A stretch of 64,000 nt of DNA. It comes from Eukaryota sp. TZLM1-RC (lineage: Eukaryota > Metamonada: BaSk clade). Below the pieces are notes generated by a model. That model was not told where the DNA came from and made no database searches. It worked only from the letters and a program-made list of their open reading frames with translations. The position numbers and the translations under genes were made by a program. The stretch lies in the NCBI GenBank assembly GCA_040285825.1, contig JAUPSS010000003.1, forward strand, positions 2,046,001 through 2,110,000. Reading direction: 5' to 3'. Below, one piece after another: positions 45,098-56,841 of this stretch (its first letter is position 1; every line of letters starts with the position of its first letter).

Positions 45098-45655
45098 AGA
45101 TAGTGAATCAGAAATTAGTTTTACCATTCCCTTAAAAATAGAAAATACAATCCTGTTTTGCCAGTAAACACGATTGAAAATTCTTCCAGTTCTTTCCTTT
45201 ACAACTACAACAAAATCCTCAAGGAAAGCCATAGCAGCCTTACCTAGAGATCCAAGCAAAGAAAAAACAAATGGACATAAATTATATTGGGCATGAGAAT
45301 TTTCATTAACCGAGGAAATGGGTTTCGCATATTTAGCAATTTTATATTTTTCGCCTGCAAGAAGAGGATTATTTACATCCGAGTTAATGAGATGTTCGTT
45401 AGAGGAATTACAAGGGTCAATAGACATGGCGTCCAAAATAGTAAAACTACCATTTAAACCAGGAACAACTAGATCACCTCTAGTCAGACCCATAGAAGCT
45501 CTGTTGTAACGCGTACTATCAATATTGGGATTATCAAGAATTAATTTTGATAACAGCGGTTCTAAAAAGGAATCTACTCTATATGATTTGCACATTACAT
45601 AAATTTGGTCCCTGACGTTATTATGCACTTTGCTTCTAAACGTAATGAAATGTTT
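45098..45655 (-). pseudogene. Family C antisense fragment, left part
   Basis: Antisense C after an A2 tail, same junction as 6263 and 21197. Encodes HNNVRDQIYVMCKSYRVDSFLEPLL through RGDLVVPGLNGS to SDSLSS, open. It stops at ATGAAATGTTT, where a sense A is inserted without a recognisable TSD, and resumes at 47326 with AGTTCAAAAG, ending at 47468. Confidence 0.86.
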
Positions 45656-47325
45656 GCCAGTCTACAGCATGCAAAATACAATTTGTATCCATTTGTATTT
45701 TCCCTTTTTGGTTCACTTGCACCAACTGCTTTTCGTTTTTTGGATGATTTTGAAATGATTGTAAAGAGAAGAACTGGCAGAAATTTCAACAGATTGTTTT
45801 GGCAAAATAGAATAGTGTTTTCTATTTTTAAGGGGATGTTGAAGATGGTTTCTGATGCTTTGCTTTCTCTTGGATCTCACTATGAGAGAGTTGCATCTAG
45901 TGTTTTTGTTTTGGGAGAGATGGATTTTTTGGATGTTGATTTATTTTTTTTTAAAATTTAATTTTATTCTAAACCTATAAATCAACATCTAAAAATCCAT
46001 CTCTCCCAAAACAAAAACACTAGATGCAACTCTCTCATAGTGAGATCCAAGAGAAAGCAAAGCATCAGAAACCATCTTCAACATCCCCTTAAAAATAGAA
46101 AACACAATTCTATTTTGCCAAAACAATCTGTTGAAATTTCTGCCAGTTCTTCTCTTTACAATCATTTCAAAATCATCCAAAAACGTAAAGCAGTTGGTGC
46201 AAGTGAACCAAAAGGGAAAATACAAATGGATACAAATTGTATTTTGCATGCTGTAGACTGGCCAATTTGGACAAAGGTTCATTGTATTTTTTGAATTTAA
46301 AATTTTCAGCATTTGAAAGGGGATTATGAATTTCAGAATTAACAAGCCTTTCATTTGAGGCATTACAAGGATCAACAGACATTACATCCAATAAAATGAA
46401 GCTTCCATCTAATCCAGGTAATATGACATCACCTCTATTATTCTTATGAAAATCATTTTCAGCATCAAACAGATTTGACAACAAAGGTTCCAAGAAGGAT
46501 TCAATTCTATGAGATTTACACATACAATATAACTGGTCTCTTACAGCATCATGAACCTTGCTTCTAAAAAGTAATAAAATGTTTACAATTTAACAAATGA
46601 GTAGTTGTAATTTCTCGAGAACATTTACAAATTAAATTATGAGGTAAATTATCAGGCCAGATAAAGGAACGAAATCTCATATTCAGAGTCCAAGCAGAAT
46701 CGGATAAGAAAGTACCATAAACTTGTGGAATTGTTGTTACTAAGGCAGAAGAAGTACTGTCACACATATCTTGTAAAAAGATTTGCAAAAGCGGGATTCT
46801 TTTTCTTGGCCAAGCCAAGTCTAACATCAAAATCCAAGCTTTCAAAAATCTTTGACAATTTTTGTTGAAGCTTTTTACAGCAAAACTGTAAATTAAATAG
46901 AGATCGGTTTGGAATTTCTTGAATTGATTGAGGAAAACATTTGGTCCAAATTTGTGGCGGTAATTTTTCAAGTTCACAAGATAACTCATACAAATAGGGA
47001 CTACAATTGGGGACTAACAGATGAGAATCATCAGGAAATCTACGAGAAAATTCATAAATAAAATTTTTGCCACCACCCAAGAATGCTGATTGACACAAAA
47101 TTGAAGATTTAGTAAATCCAATACCCCCCAAATTTGCTGAAGAAAATAAATGGCTTTTCAACATTCCTGGTTCTACATCCAATAAATCAGCAAAAAATTC
47201 TGTTCTCAATGAATTAAAAGAACGACAAAAATCTAATGCTATGGAAGGAGCACAAGATCTCAAAATGTGGATTTATATAAATGTTGATTTATAGGTTTAG
47301 AATAAAATTAAATTTAAAAAAAAAG
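45656..47325 (+). mobile_element. Family A 3' fragment in C, split by antisense A
   Basis: Sense A from ASLQHAKYNLYPF to FLDVDL, 45656-45944 and 47281-47325, with A1 UTR and an A-tail. At its ends the C sequence is neither duplicated nor clearly deleted (at most a base or two), unlike other insertions. Inside it, 45945-47280 is an antisense A with TSD ATGTTGATTTAT (45933-45944 = 47281-47292). Confidence 0.82.
45945..47280 (-). mobile_element. Family A insertion, 5'-truncated
   Basis: Antisense A with its tail at 45945, ending 5' at ILRSCAPSIALDFC in the thumb. Ten bases of filler (ATTTATATAA) lie between the truncated end and the TSD. RGDVILPGLDGS is intact. Single-base changes in runs near 45993, 46180, 46212, 46566 and 46776 break the frame. 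Confidence 0.9.
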
Positions 47326-48137
47326 TTCAAAAGATGAGTAAACAAAAGAGGTTTACCACATTTACAAGTTAAATGATTGGGCAAATTGTTTGGCCACAGA
47401 AAACAACGAAAACGCATGTTTAGAAGCCATTCATTGTTTTTTAACAAAAGTCCATAAACATTGGGAACTTTAATTCATTGAGAACAGAATTTTTTGCTGA
47501 TTTATTGGATGTAGAACCAGGAATGTTGAAAAGTCACTTATTTTCTTCAGCAAATTTGGGTGGTATTGGATTTACTAAATCTTCAATTCTGTGTCAATCA
47601 GCATTCTTGGGTGGTGGCAAAAATTTTATTTATGAATTTTCTCGTAGATTTCCTGATGATTCTCATCTGTTAGTTCCCAATTGCAGTCCTTATTTGTATG
47701 AGTTATCTTGTGAACTTGAAAAATTGCCGCCACAAATTTGGACCAAATGTTTTCCTCAATCAATTCAAGAAATTCCAAACCGATCTCTTTTTAATTTACA
47801 GTTTTGGTAAAAAGCTTCAACAAAAATTGTCACAGATTTTTGAAAGCTTGGATTTTGATGTTGGACTTGGCTTGGCCAAGAAAAAGAATCCCGCTTTTGC
47901 AAATTTTTTACAAGATATGTGTGACAGTACTTCTTCTGCCTTAGTAACAACAATTCCCCAAGTTTATGGTACTCTCTTAACCGATTCTGCTTGGACTCTC
48001 AATATGAGATTTCGTTCCTTTATCTGGCCTAATAATTTACCTCGTAATTTAATTTGTAAATGTTCTCGAGAAATTACAACTACTCATTTGTTAAATTGTA
48101 AACATTTTATTACTTTTAGAAAATTTTTTATAATAAA

Positions 48138-49029
48138 AATTTATTTAAAGAATCAAATAAAAACAAAACAAACTAAAACACATAAGAAACTAAATTCTCC
48201 ACGCCAACTCTTGATGAATCCTTATAAAGTTTAGACATCATTAAACTCAAGTACTTGGGAACACTTCTGTACAAAGCGAAAATGATACGATTTTTCCATA
48301 AATTCTCTGCAAAATTCTTACCACTTGAACGACATAAATTACCAAAATCATTGATGAAATTCAAGGCGGATTGTCCAATGTTGCCAAAAATCGAAAAGGC
48401 AAAAGGAACAAACGAAAACTTCGAATAAAGGTTCTTATTTAAATCATTTAATATCTCAGTATATTTATCTCTCTTACGATCTTCAGCCTTGTTTAAATGA
48501 CCATTAGTACTAAGTAAAACATCATCGCGATAAACAAAAGCAAAGGGATCAACTGTAGTGAAATCAACAACAACTTCAGAGGAATCCACAAAAGGAGCAA
48601 TTAAATCACCTCGACGTGAATTAAAAAGATTATCATCACTATAATGCTTCAACAAAGGTTCTACTTTGCAACTAAAATTGTAACACTTGAACATCTCATA
48701 TGTCACATCACGAACGGCATTATGAAGAACTGACCTATATTGGAGAAATTTCTTACAGCTCACAATATGACGAAAATTGGCAGTAGGTTTTTTGTTACAA
48801 ATACAATAAGAATTATCCAAAAGACCACTTGGATACATCCCTAATCTCAACCGCATGTTTTGTTTCCAAGCTTCATTTGTTAAGTGAAGACCAAATGGCC
48901 TTGGTTGCTGAGATATTAAACTAGTACAGTTCTGAATGTCTGATAAAAAGGCAGCAAAGACGGGATTATTAATCTTAGTCACACTAAGTCGTTTAGAAAA
49001 ATCCAGGTCTTCAAAACCAATAAGAACAG
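48138..49029 (-). mobile_element. Family D insertion in an A tail, 5'-truncated
   Basis: Antisense D with 3' UTR at the left (TTTATTTAAAGAATC). It is truncated at VLIGFEDLDFSKRLS. It lies inside the tail of an antisense A. The repeated flank is 26-27 bases long (from 48112 and from 49030), starting ACTTTTAGAAAA, with one T difference in a T-run. This is the longest ordinary TSD seen here. Confidence 0.82.
48173..49029 (-). pseudogene. Family D polyprotein, RLE part, open
   Basis: More than 269 residues open: VTKINNPVFAAFLSDIQNCTSLISQQPRPFGLHLTNEAWKQ, zinc motif CICNKKPTANFRHIVSC, EPLLKHYSDD, core RGDLIAPFVDSSEVVVDFTTVDP, DRKRDKY, to LVSYVF (stop at 48173). Nearly identical to the D at 6451-10778, which has Gln for Glu before VVVDF. 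This uninterrupted copy shows that the split D was a continuous gene. No RT, so not autonomous. Confidence 0.88.
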
Positions 49030-49214
49030 ACTTTTAGAAAATTTTTTTATAATAAATATATATTTTTTTAAAAAAATTAATTTTAATCTAAACCTATAAA
49101 TCAACATCTAAAAAATCCATCTCTCCCAAAACAAAAACACTAGATGCAACTCTCTCATAGTGAGATCCAAGAGAAAGCAAAGCATCAGAAACCATCTTCA
49201 ACATCCCCTTAAAA

Positions 49215-50787
49215 TTTTTTTTTTTAAAAACTGGAATATTTATTGAGATAAAAATAACCATCTAGAATTCAATATCCTCCAAACAAGCGTCACTATTACT
49301 GAACCTACTCACAGCATTACGTTCATATTCTACACCAATAGCTAAAAGTGCCTTTGAAATCATTGTTGGAATAGACTTGAAAATGCAAAAAACAATTCTA
49401 TTTAACCAGAAAGTGGAGTTCATTGTTTTACCAGACCTATTCAGTAACACTTTTTTAAAATTTTCCAAAAAGTGCAAGCCTGAAGGTCCAATATTGCCAA
49501 AAAGAGAAATTGCAAACGGCACAAACTGATATTTCACATGTTCCACTCTACCTAACTGTGCCAAAGGTTCTTCATATTTTTTTATCTTCTTTTTTTCGGC
49601 GTTAGATAACGGCGAGTCAGCGGAATACACTAAACGAGCAGCAGAATTTTTGCAAACATCCACTGAGACAACGTCTACAACATTGAGAACACCATCGATC
49701 CCTGGAGCTACTAAATCTGCCCTTCTTTTACCAAAGGAATCATCAGTTTGATCTGAAGACAGCTTACGTACTAGTGGCTCAATAAATGCCTCTATATTGA
49801 AACTTTTGCACATGGCATATAATTGATCACGAACTGAGTCATGAACAAGTGAGCGATAAGTTATGAAATACTTACAGTTTAAAATATGGGAAAGCGTAAC
49901 AACACTCTTGCAGCGACAAATTAAATCATTTGGCAATGAGCAAGGCCATAGAAAACATCTCAATCTCATTGCAGTGGTCCATTGGTGATCATTAAGTAGA
50001 AGGCCGTAAATGTTGGGAATTTGGGAGATTAAGCAACTTGAGCAACTGTCTTCAAGATCAATCAAAAAGTTTGCAAAAACGGGATTTTTTTCCTTAGCCA
50101 AGCTAAGACGTACAATATAATCCAAGTTTTCTAAAACTTTCAAAATTTTTTCTGCAATTTTGCAAAAGTCAATGGTAAGGAGAGCAAGCTTCTTGAAGGA
50201 AGTTCCACAATATCAGAGGGGAAACATTTAGCCCAAATATTGGGTGAAAGAGTTTCAATTTCCTGTTGCAAAGAAATAAGATAGGAGCTGCCACAATTTT
50301 CAATGAGATGAATTTTTTCAGGAAAACGATTCACAAATTCATAAATAAAATTCTTTCCACCTCCAATAAAGGCAGCTTTACAAAGGTAGCTTGACTTATG
50401 AAAATCAACACCACCAAAATTTGTACCACAAAAATGTGGCTTCGTAACTGAGATGCATCAATTTCCAATAATTTTGCTAAAAAATTAGTTCTTTGTTCAT
50501 TAAAAATGCGACAGAACTCCAAGGAAATTGATGGTGATGTTGATCTCAAAATATGAGTAAATTTTCCAGAATAACAGATTTTGAGGAAAAAGAATTTCAA
50601 ATGTTTCTCAATATTTAAATTTTCTATTGATTCTAATTCATTTCCAAATTGAGTCAACAGAGTCGAAAGTTGGCTTTTCACTTCATCAATATTTCCGAGA
50701 TAACAACCCAAAAAACGAAAACCAGACTGATCATAATTGATAAAGGGGACATTTACATCATTAATGAAAAAATCAATTGGTTCATGG
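49215..50787 (-). mobile_element. Family F retrotransposon, 5'-truncated
   Basis: The only long F copy. T-run at 49215, then CTGGAATATTTATTGAG (3' UTR with CAATAAATATTCC in sense). It is inserted in antisense A with the short TSD CCTTAAAA (49207-49214 = 50788-50795). Truncated just upstream of the RT thumb. Confidence 0.88.
49262..50770 (-). pseudogene. Family F RT-RLE polyprotein, C-terminal half
   Basis: In sense order: PFINYDQSGFRFLGCYLGNIDEVKSQL (end of RT), NIEKHLKFFFLKICYSGKFTHILRSTSPSISLEFC, linker SLQQEIETLSPNIWAKCFPSDIVELPSRS, LSLAKEKNPVFANFLIDLEDS, zinc motif CRCKSVVTLSHILNC, EPLVRKLSS, core RRADLVAPGIDGVLNVVDVVSVDV, KKIKKYEEPL, ending EDIEF (stop 49262). The last 293 residues are open. 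Indels near 50140 and 50340-50420 break the upstream part. By motif wording it lies between B and A. Confidence 0.87.
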
Positions 50788-52670
50788 CCTTAAAAATAGA
50801 ATACACAATTCTATTTTGCCAAAACAATCTGTTGAAATTTCTGCCAGTTCTTCTCTTTACAATCATTTCAAAATCATCCAAAAAACGTAAAGCAGTTGGT
50901 GCAAGTGAACCAAAAAGGGAAAATACAAATGGATACAAATTGTATTTTGCATGCTGTAGACTGGCCAATTTGGACAAAGGTTCATTGTATTTTTTGAATT
51001 TAAAATTTTCAGCATTTGAAAGGGGATTATGAATTTCAGAATTAACAAGCCTTTCATTTGAGGCATTACAAGGATCAACAGACATTACATCCAATAAAAT
51101 AAAGCTTCCATCTAATCCAGGTAATATGACATCACCTCTATTATTCTTATGAAAATCATTTTCAGCATCAAACAGATTTGACAACAGAGGTTCCAAGAAG
51201 GATTCAATTCTATGAGATTTACACATACAATATAACTGGTCTCTTACAGCATTATGAACCTTGCTTCTAAAAAGTAATAAAATGTTTACAATTTAACAAA
51301 TGAGTAGTTGTAATTTCTCGAGAACATTTACAAATTAAATTATGAGGTAAATTATCAGGCCAGATAAAGGAACGAAATCTCATATTCAGAGTCCAAGCAG
51401 AATCGGATAAGAGAGTACCATATACTTGCGGAATTGTTGTTACTAAGGCAGAAGAAGTACTGTCACACATATCTTGTAAAAGATTTGCAAAAGCGGGATT
51501 CTTTTTCTTGGCCAAGCCAAGTCTAACATCAAAATCCAAGCTTTCAAAAATCTTTGACAATTTTTGTTGAAGCTTTTTACAGCAAAACTGTAAATTAAAT
51601 AGAGATCGGTTTGGAATTTCTTGAATTGATTGAGGAAAGCATTTGGTCCAAATTTGTGGCGGTAAATTTTCAAGTTCACAAGATAACTCATACAAATAGG
51701 GACTACAATTGGGGACTAACAGATGGGAATCATCAGGAAATCTACGAGAAAATTCATAAATAAAATTTTTGCCACCACCCAAGAATGCTGATTGACACAA
51801 AATTGAAGATTTAGTAAATCCAATACCCCCCAAATTTGCTGAAGAAAATAAATGGCTTTTCAACATTCCTGGTTCTACATCCAATAAATCAGCAAAAAAT
51901 TCTGTTCTCAATGAATTAAAAGAAGGACAAAAATCTAATGCTATGGAAGGAGCACAAGATCTCAAAATGTGGGTTATTCTCCCAGTGTAGCAAATTTTAA
52001 GCATAAAAAATTTAATATGCTTTTCTATATCTAAAGAACTTTTAGAAGCAAGGTTCATGATGCTGTAAGAGACCAGTTATATTGTATGTGTAAATCTCAT
52101 AGAATTGAATCCTTCTTGGAACCTCTGTTGTCAAATCTGTTTGATGCTGAAAATGATTTTCATAAGAATAATAGAGGTGATGTCATATTACCTGGATTAG
52201 ATGGAAGCTTCATTTTATTGGATGTAATGTCTGTTGATCCTTGTAATGCCTCAAATGAAAGGCTAGTTAATTCTGAAATTCATAATCCCCTTTCAAATGC
52301 TGAAAATTTTAAATTCAAAAAATACAATGAACCTATGTCCAAATTGGCCAGTCTACAGCATGCAAAATACAATTTGTATCCATTTGTATTTTCCCTTTTT
52401 GGTTCACTTGCACCAACTGCTTTACGTTTTTTGGATGATTTTGAAATGATTGTAAAGAGAAGAACTGGCAGAAATTTCAACAGATTGTTTTGGCAAAATA
52501 GAATTGTGTTTTCTATTTTTAAGGGGATGTTGAAGATGGTTTCTGATGCTTTGCTTTCTCTTGGATCTCACTATGAGAGAGTTGCATCTAGTGTTTTTGT
52601 TCTGGGAGAAATGGATTTTTTAGATGTTGATTTATAGGTTTTGAATAAAATTAAAATTTTGTAAAAAAAA

Positions 52671-52868
52671 TAGAGGTGAATTTGAATTAAAATCTGCTCA
52701 ACAAATTCTCAAATGTTCTGTTCCAGCTGTTGCCGTTGTGAAAGGTGCTGAAAATAATGTTTCTGACGATCAACAGTTAAATGCTTCTAGTGTTCCCTCT
52801 TCTTCCCCTTCTGAAAACAGTAATTTTTGTTGTCCATTTTGCAAAAAAGATGTTGCAGATTCACGAAA
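52671..52868 (+). pseudogene. Family A N-terminal fragment, second copy
   Basis: Same fragment as 13561-13759, from TAGAGGTGA after an A2 tail to AGATTCACGAAA before C. Here it encodes EFELKSAQQILKCSVPAVAVVKGAENNVSDD and CCPFCKKDVADSRK without the extra T. AGATTCACGAAA at 52857-52868 is the left TSD of the following C; the partner lies inverted at 57509-57520. Confidence 0.8.
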
Positions 52869-53982
52869 GATTTTGAATTTTTCCAAAGGTTCCCTTTTGA
52901 TGTTCATCTGATCAATGGTGAATCAAATTTTTATTTGAATCAACTTCAAATCGAATTAGATAATTTGCCTAGTGATATCTGGATTCAGTGTTTTCCTCAA
53001 AATGTTCAAGAAATTCCCACCCGATCACTTCCAAATTTACGTTTTTGCTTGAAAAAGCTTCAGCACCATCTGGTTAAATTATATGAAGGCTTGGATTATG
53101 AAGTAAGACTTGGCTTGGCCAAAACTAAAAATCCCGCTTTCGGTAATTTTTTAAAGGATATTCGTGATAGTTCAGCTGCTGCTTTAGTAACTCAAGTTCC
53201 CTCTGTTTATGGACTTTTGTTAAAAAACAATGAATGGCTTCTCAACATGCGTTTTCGTTGTTTTCTGTGGCCAAACAATTTGCCCAATCATTTAACTTGT
53301 AAATGTGGTAAACCTCTTTTGTTTACTCATCTTTTTGAACTGTAAACATTTCATTACGTTTAGAAGCAAAGTGCATAATAACGTCAGGGACCAAATTTAT
53401 GTAATGTGCAAATCATATCGAGTAGATTCCTTTTTAGAACCGCTGTTATCAAAATTAATTCTTGATGATCCCAATATTGATAGTACGCGTTACAACAGAG
53501 CTTCTATGGGTCTGACTAGAGGTGATCTAGTTGTTCCTGGTTTAAATGGTAGTTTTACTATTTTGGACGCCATGTCTATTGACCCTTGTAATTCCTCTAA
53601 CGAACATCTCATTAACTCGGATGTAAATAATCCTCTTCTTGCAGGCGAAAAATATAAAATTGCTAAATATGCGAAACCCATTTCCTCGGTTAATGAAAAT
53701 TCTCATGCCCAATATAATTTATGTCCATTTGTTTTTTCTTTGCTTGGATCTCTAGGTAAGGCTGCTATGGCTTTCCTTGAGGATTTTGTTGTAGTTGTAA
53801 AGGAAAGAACTGGAAGAATTTTCAATCGTGTTTACTGGCAAAACAGGATTGTATTTTCTATTTTTAAGGGAATGGTAAAACTAATTTCTGATTCACTATC
53901 TTCTTTTGGGAAATTTTCTGAATCTTTAGCAATTAATTGTTTTGATGTAGTGGAGGCAGGTTTTGAGGATGTGGAGTTTTAA
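52869..53982 (+). pseudogene. Family C element, linker and RLE
   Basis: Sense C: DFEFFQRFPFDVHLINGES to CKCGKPLLFTHL, then one extra T near 53337 and NCKHFITFRSKVHNNVRD through RGDLVVPGLNGS to EDVEF (TAA 53982). GAATAAAAATAAATTTAACCT follows to 54026. VVEAGFEDVEF has Val for the usual Gly. The A sequence that begins at 54027 starts with ATTTCTTCTTT, the TSD of the other C at 57521-60020, not of this one. Confidence 0.88.
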
Positions 53983-54191
53983 TTGTGAATTTTATATTTG
54001 TTGTTGAATAAAAATAAATTTAACCTATTTCTTCTTTAGATATAGAAAAACATATTAAATTTTTCATGCTTAAAAAAATTTGCTACACTGGGAGAATGAC
54101 CCACATTTTGAGATCTTGTGCTCCTTCCATAGCATTAGATTTTTGTCGTTCTTTTAATTCATTGAGAACAGAATTTTTTGCTGATTGATTT
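53911..54191. repeat. 281-bp direct repeat, left copy
   Basis: Identical to 55049-55329 base for base by eye, including private variants (GTAGTGGAGG, GAATGACCC, CTTAAAAAAATTTGC). It spans the C 3' end and tail, an A fragment, and the first bases of B. An antisense A (54192-55048) lies exactly between the copies. Confidence 0.92.
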
Positions 54192-55048
54192 TTTTTTTAG
54201 TAACAACAATTTTATTCTAAACCTATAAATCAACATCTAAAAAATCCATCTCTCCCAAAACAAAAACACTAGATGCAACTCTCTCATAGTGAGATCCAAG
54301 AGAAAGCAAAGCATCAGAAACCATCTTCAACATCCCCTTAAAAATAGAAAACACAATTCTATTTTGCCAAAACAATCTGTTGAAATTTCTGCCAGTTCTT
54401 CTCTTTACAATCATTTCAAAATCATCCAAAAAACGTAAAGCAGTTGGTGCAAGTGAACCAAAAAGGGAAAATACAAATGGATACAAATTGTATTTTGCAT
54501 GCTGTAGACTGGCCAATTTGGACAAAGGTTCATTGTATTTTTTGAATTTAAAATTTTCAGCATTTGAAAGGGGATTATGAATTTCAGAGTTAACAAGCCT
54601 TTCATTTGAGGCATTACAAGGATCAACAGACATTACATCCAATAAAATAAAGCTTCCATCTAATCCAGGTAATATGACATCACCTCTATTATTCTTATGA
54701 AAATCATTTTCAGCATCAAACAGATTTGACAACAGAGGTTCCAAGAAGGATTCAATTCTATGAGATTTACACATACAATATAACTGGTCTCTTACAGCAT
54801 CATGAACCTTGCTTCTAAAAGTAATAAAATGTTTACAATTTAACAAATGAGTAGTTGTAATTTCTCGAGAACATTTACAAATTAAATTATGAGGTAAATT
54901 ATCAGGCCAGATAAAGGAACGAAATCTCATATTCAGAGTCCAAGCAGAATCGGATAAGAGAGTACCATATACTTGCGGAATTGTTGTTACTAAGGCAGAA
55001 GAAGTACTGTCACACATATCTTGTAAAAGATTTGCAAAAGCGGGAAAA
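54192..55048 (-). mobile_element. Family A insertion flanked by a 281-bp duplication
   Basis: Antisense A with T-run at 54192, a slightly odd tail (AGTAACAACAATTTTATTC), stop at 54223, and an open frame of 264 residues from DMCDSTSSALVTTIPQVYG through zinc motif and RGDVILPGLDGS to FLDVDL. 5'-truncated at PAFANLLQD. No lesion in the retained part. Confidence 0.9.
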
Positions 55049-55329
55049 AAATTTTCTGAATCTTTAGCAATTAATTGTTTTGATGTAGTGGAGGCAGGTT
55101 TTGAGGATGTGGAGTTTTAATTGTGAATTTTATATTTGTTGTTGAATAAAAATAAATTTAACCTATTTCTTCTTTAGATATAGAAAAACATATTAAATTT
55201 TTCATGCTTAAAAAAATTTGCTACACTGGGAGAATGACCCACATTTTGAGATCTTGTGCTCCTTCCATAGCATTAGATTTTTGTCGTTCTTTTAATTCAT
55301 TGAGAACAGAATTTTTTGCTGATTGATTT
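55049..55329. repeat. 281-bp direct repeat, right copy
   Basis: Right copy of 53911-54191. It continues without a break into B (GATTTGAAGGACAG) and so represents the pre-insertion sequence; the left copy is cut off at the T-run of the A insert. Confidence 0.92.
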
Positions 55330-56128
55330 GAAGGACAGTTCATCTGCAGTTTTGATAAATCAAATTCCCCAGATTTATGGTCTATTTTTGAATGACGACC
55401 AATGGACCACTGCTATGAGAATGCGTTGTTATTTATGGCCTTGTAATTTGCCCAATGATTTGTTTTGTAAATGTGGAGTTGGTTTGACATTATCACATTT
55501 ATTTAATTGTAATAGATATATTTCCTATCGTTCTACGTTACATGATGCAGTCAGAGATCAAATCCATGCAATGTGTAATTCCTATCATATTGAATCTTTT
55601 GTAGAACCTTTGTTGAGGTCTCTTGATGTAAATGAAAGCGTAAGAGATTCAGAATATGGAAAACGACGTGCTGATGTTGTTGTGCCCTCGTTTGATGATG
55701 TCATGAATGTTGTTGATGTCGTAACAGTGGATGTATGCAAGAAAAATGCCTTGAAAAATGCTCAATCCGAAGTATCCCCCCTTGATGACTCCGAATTGTA
55801 CAAACGGAAAAAGTATGCAAATCCTTTAAAAGAATTGAAACATGTTCGCCATGTAGATTACCAAATTTGCCCATTTGCTATATCGTTGTATGGTCGTCTT
55901 GGAAAAACTGCTTTGAATTTTATTGATGATTTTGAAAATCTTGTGAAAAAAAGAATGAATCAGCGTTTTGATCGTCGCTTGTGGCTAAATCGTATTGTTT
56001 TTACTATTTTCAAATCAATTCCTAAAATGATTTCGAAAGCTTTAATGTCTGTCAGTGCACATTATGAAAACATTGCTGCTGTAAGGTTTGATGGTGTGGA
56101 AGCTTGTTTTGAAGATATTGACTTTTAG
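55326..56128 (+). pseudogene. Family B element, 5'-truncated, RLE part open
   Basis: Open from LIDLKDSSSAVLINQIPQIYGLFLNDDQWTTAMRMRCYLWPCNLPNDL through zinc motif CKCGVGLTLSHLFNC, HDAVRD, EPLLRSLDVN, core KRRADVVVPSFDDVMNVVDV to EDIDF (TAG 56128). The 3' UTR AAATAAATTAAAATTAAATT and tail run to about 56171. This is the cleanest B C-terminal half in the window. No RT. Confidence 0.87.
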
Positions 56129-56772
56129 ACTGTGGTTTTGAAAATAAATTAAAATTAAATTAAAAAACAAAGATTTATTGGATGTAGAACCAGGGATGTT
56201 GAAAAGCCATTTATTTTCTTCAGCAAATTTGGGTGGTATTGGATTTACTAAGTCTTCAATTTTGTGTCAATCAGCATTCTTGGGTGGTGGCAAAAATTTT
56301 ATTTATGAATTTTCTCGTAGATTTCCTGATGATTCTCATCTGTTAGTTCCCAATTGCAGTTCTTATTTGTATGAGTTATCTTGTGAACTTGAAAAATTGC
56401 CGCCACAAATTTGGACCAAATGTTTTCCTCAATCAATTCAAGAAATTCCAAACCGATCTCTTTTTAATTTACAGTTTTGCTGTAAAAAGCTTCAACAAAA
56501 ATTGTCAAAGATTTTTGAAAGCTTGGATTTTGATGTTAGACTTGGCTTGGCCAAGAAAAAGAATCCCGCTTTTGCAAATCTTTTACAAGATATGCGTGAC
56601 AGTACTTCTTCTGCCTTAGTAACAACAATTCCACAAGTTTATGGTACTCTCTTATCCGATTCTGCTTGGACTCTGAATATGAGATTTCGTTCCTTTATCT
56701 GGCCTGATAATTTACCTCATAATTTAATTTGTAAATGTTCTCGAGAAATTACAACTACTGATTTGTTAAATT

Positions 56773-56841
56773 AATTTATTGAATTTGCACACTTGATTAA
56801 ATTAAATCATAACTAATGGGACGACTATCATTAAACCAAGG
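56773..56841 (-). mobile_element. Very short family E insertion (3' UTR only)
   Basis: 69 bp matching the E 3' UTR and last codons (from TAATTTATTGAATTTGCACAC to AAACCAAG), inserted in A with an 11-base TSD TTTGTTAAATT / TTTGTCAAATT (one mismatch) at 56762-56772 and 56842-56852. It breaks the A frame at LLN. Confidence 0.87.

Larger units (their letters stand above)
48121..52036 (-). mobile_element. Family A antisense insertion carrying D and F
   Basis: Own sequence: a complex AT tail (48121-48137 and 49057-49075), 3' UTR and C-terminus to 49214, and 50788-52036 up to SLDIEKHIKFF in the thumb. The middle segment is open from 51290 to 52058; an extra A near 51271 breaks the join to the RLE. 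Inside are D (48138-49029, in the tail) and F (49215-50787). Confidence 0.85.
47469..52637 (+). pseudogene. Family A element split by antisense A (with D and F)
   Basis: 47469-48120 (SLRTEFFADLLDV to NCKHFITFR) and 52046-52637 (SKVHDAVRDQLYCMCKS to FLDVDL, TAG 52637), then an A2 tail to 52670. The two-base deletion at 47806 (QFW stop) is the one seen in both chimeric units. DVGLGLAKK has Gly for Arg. The insert is bounded by the 9-bp TSD ACTTTTAGA (48112-48120 = 52037-52045). Confidence 0.88.
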
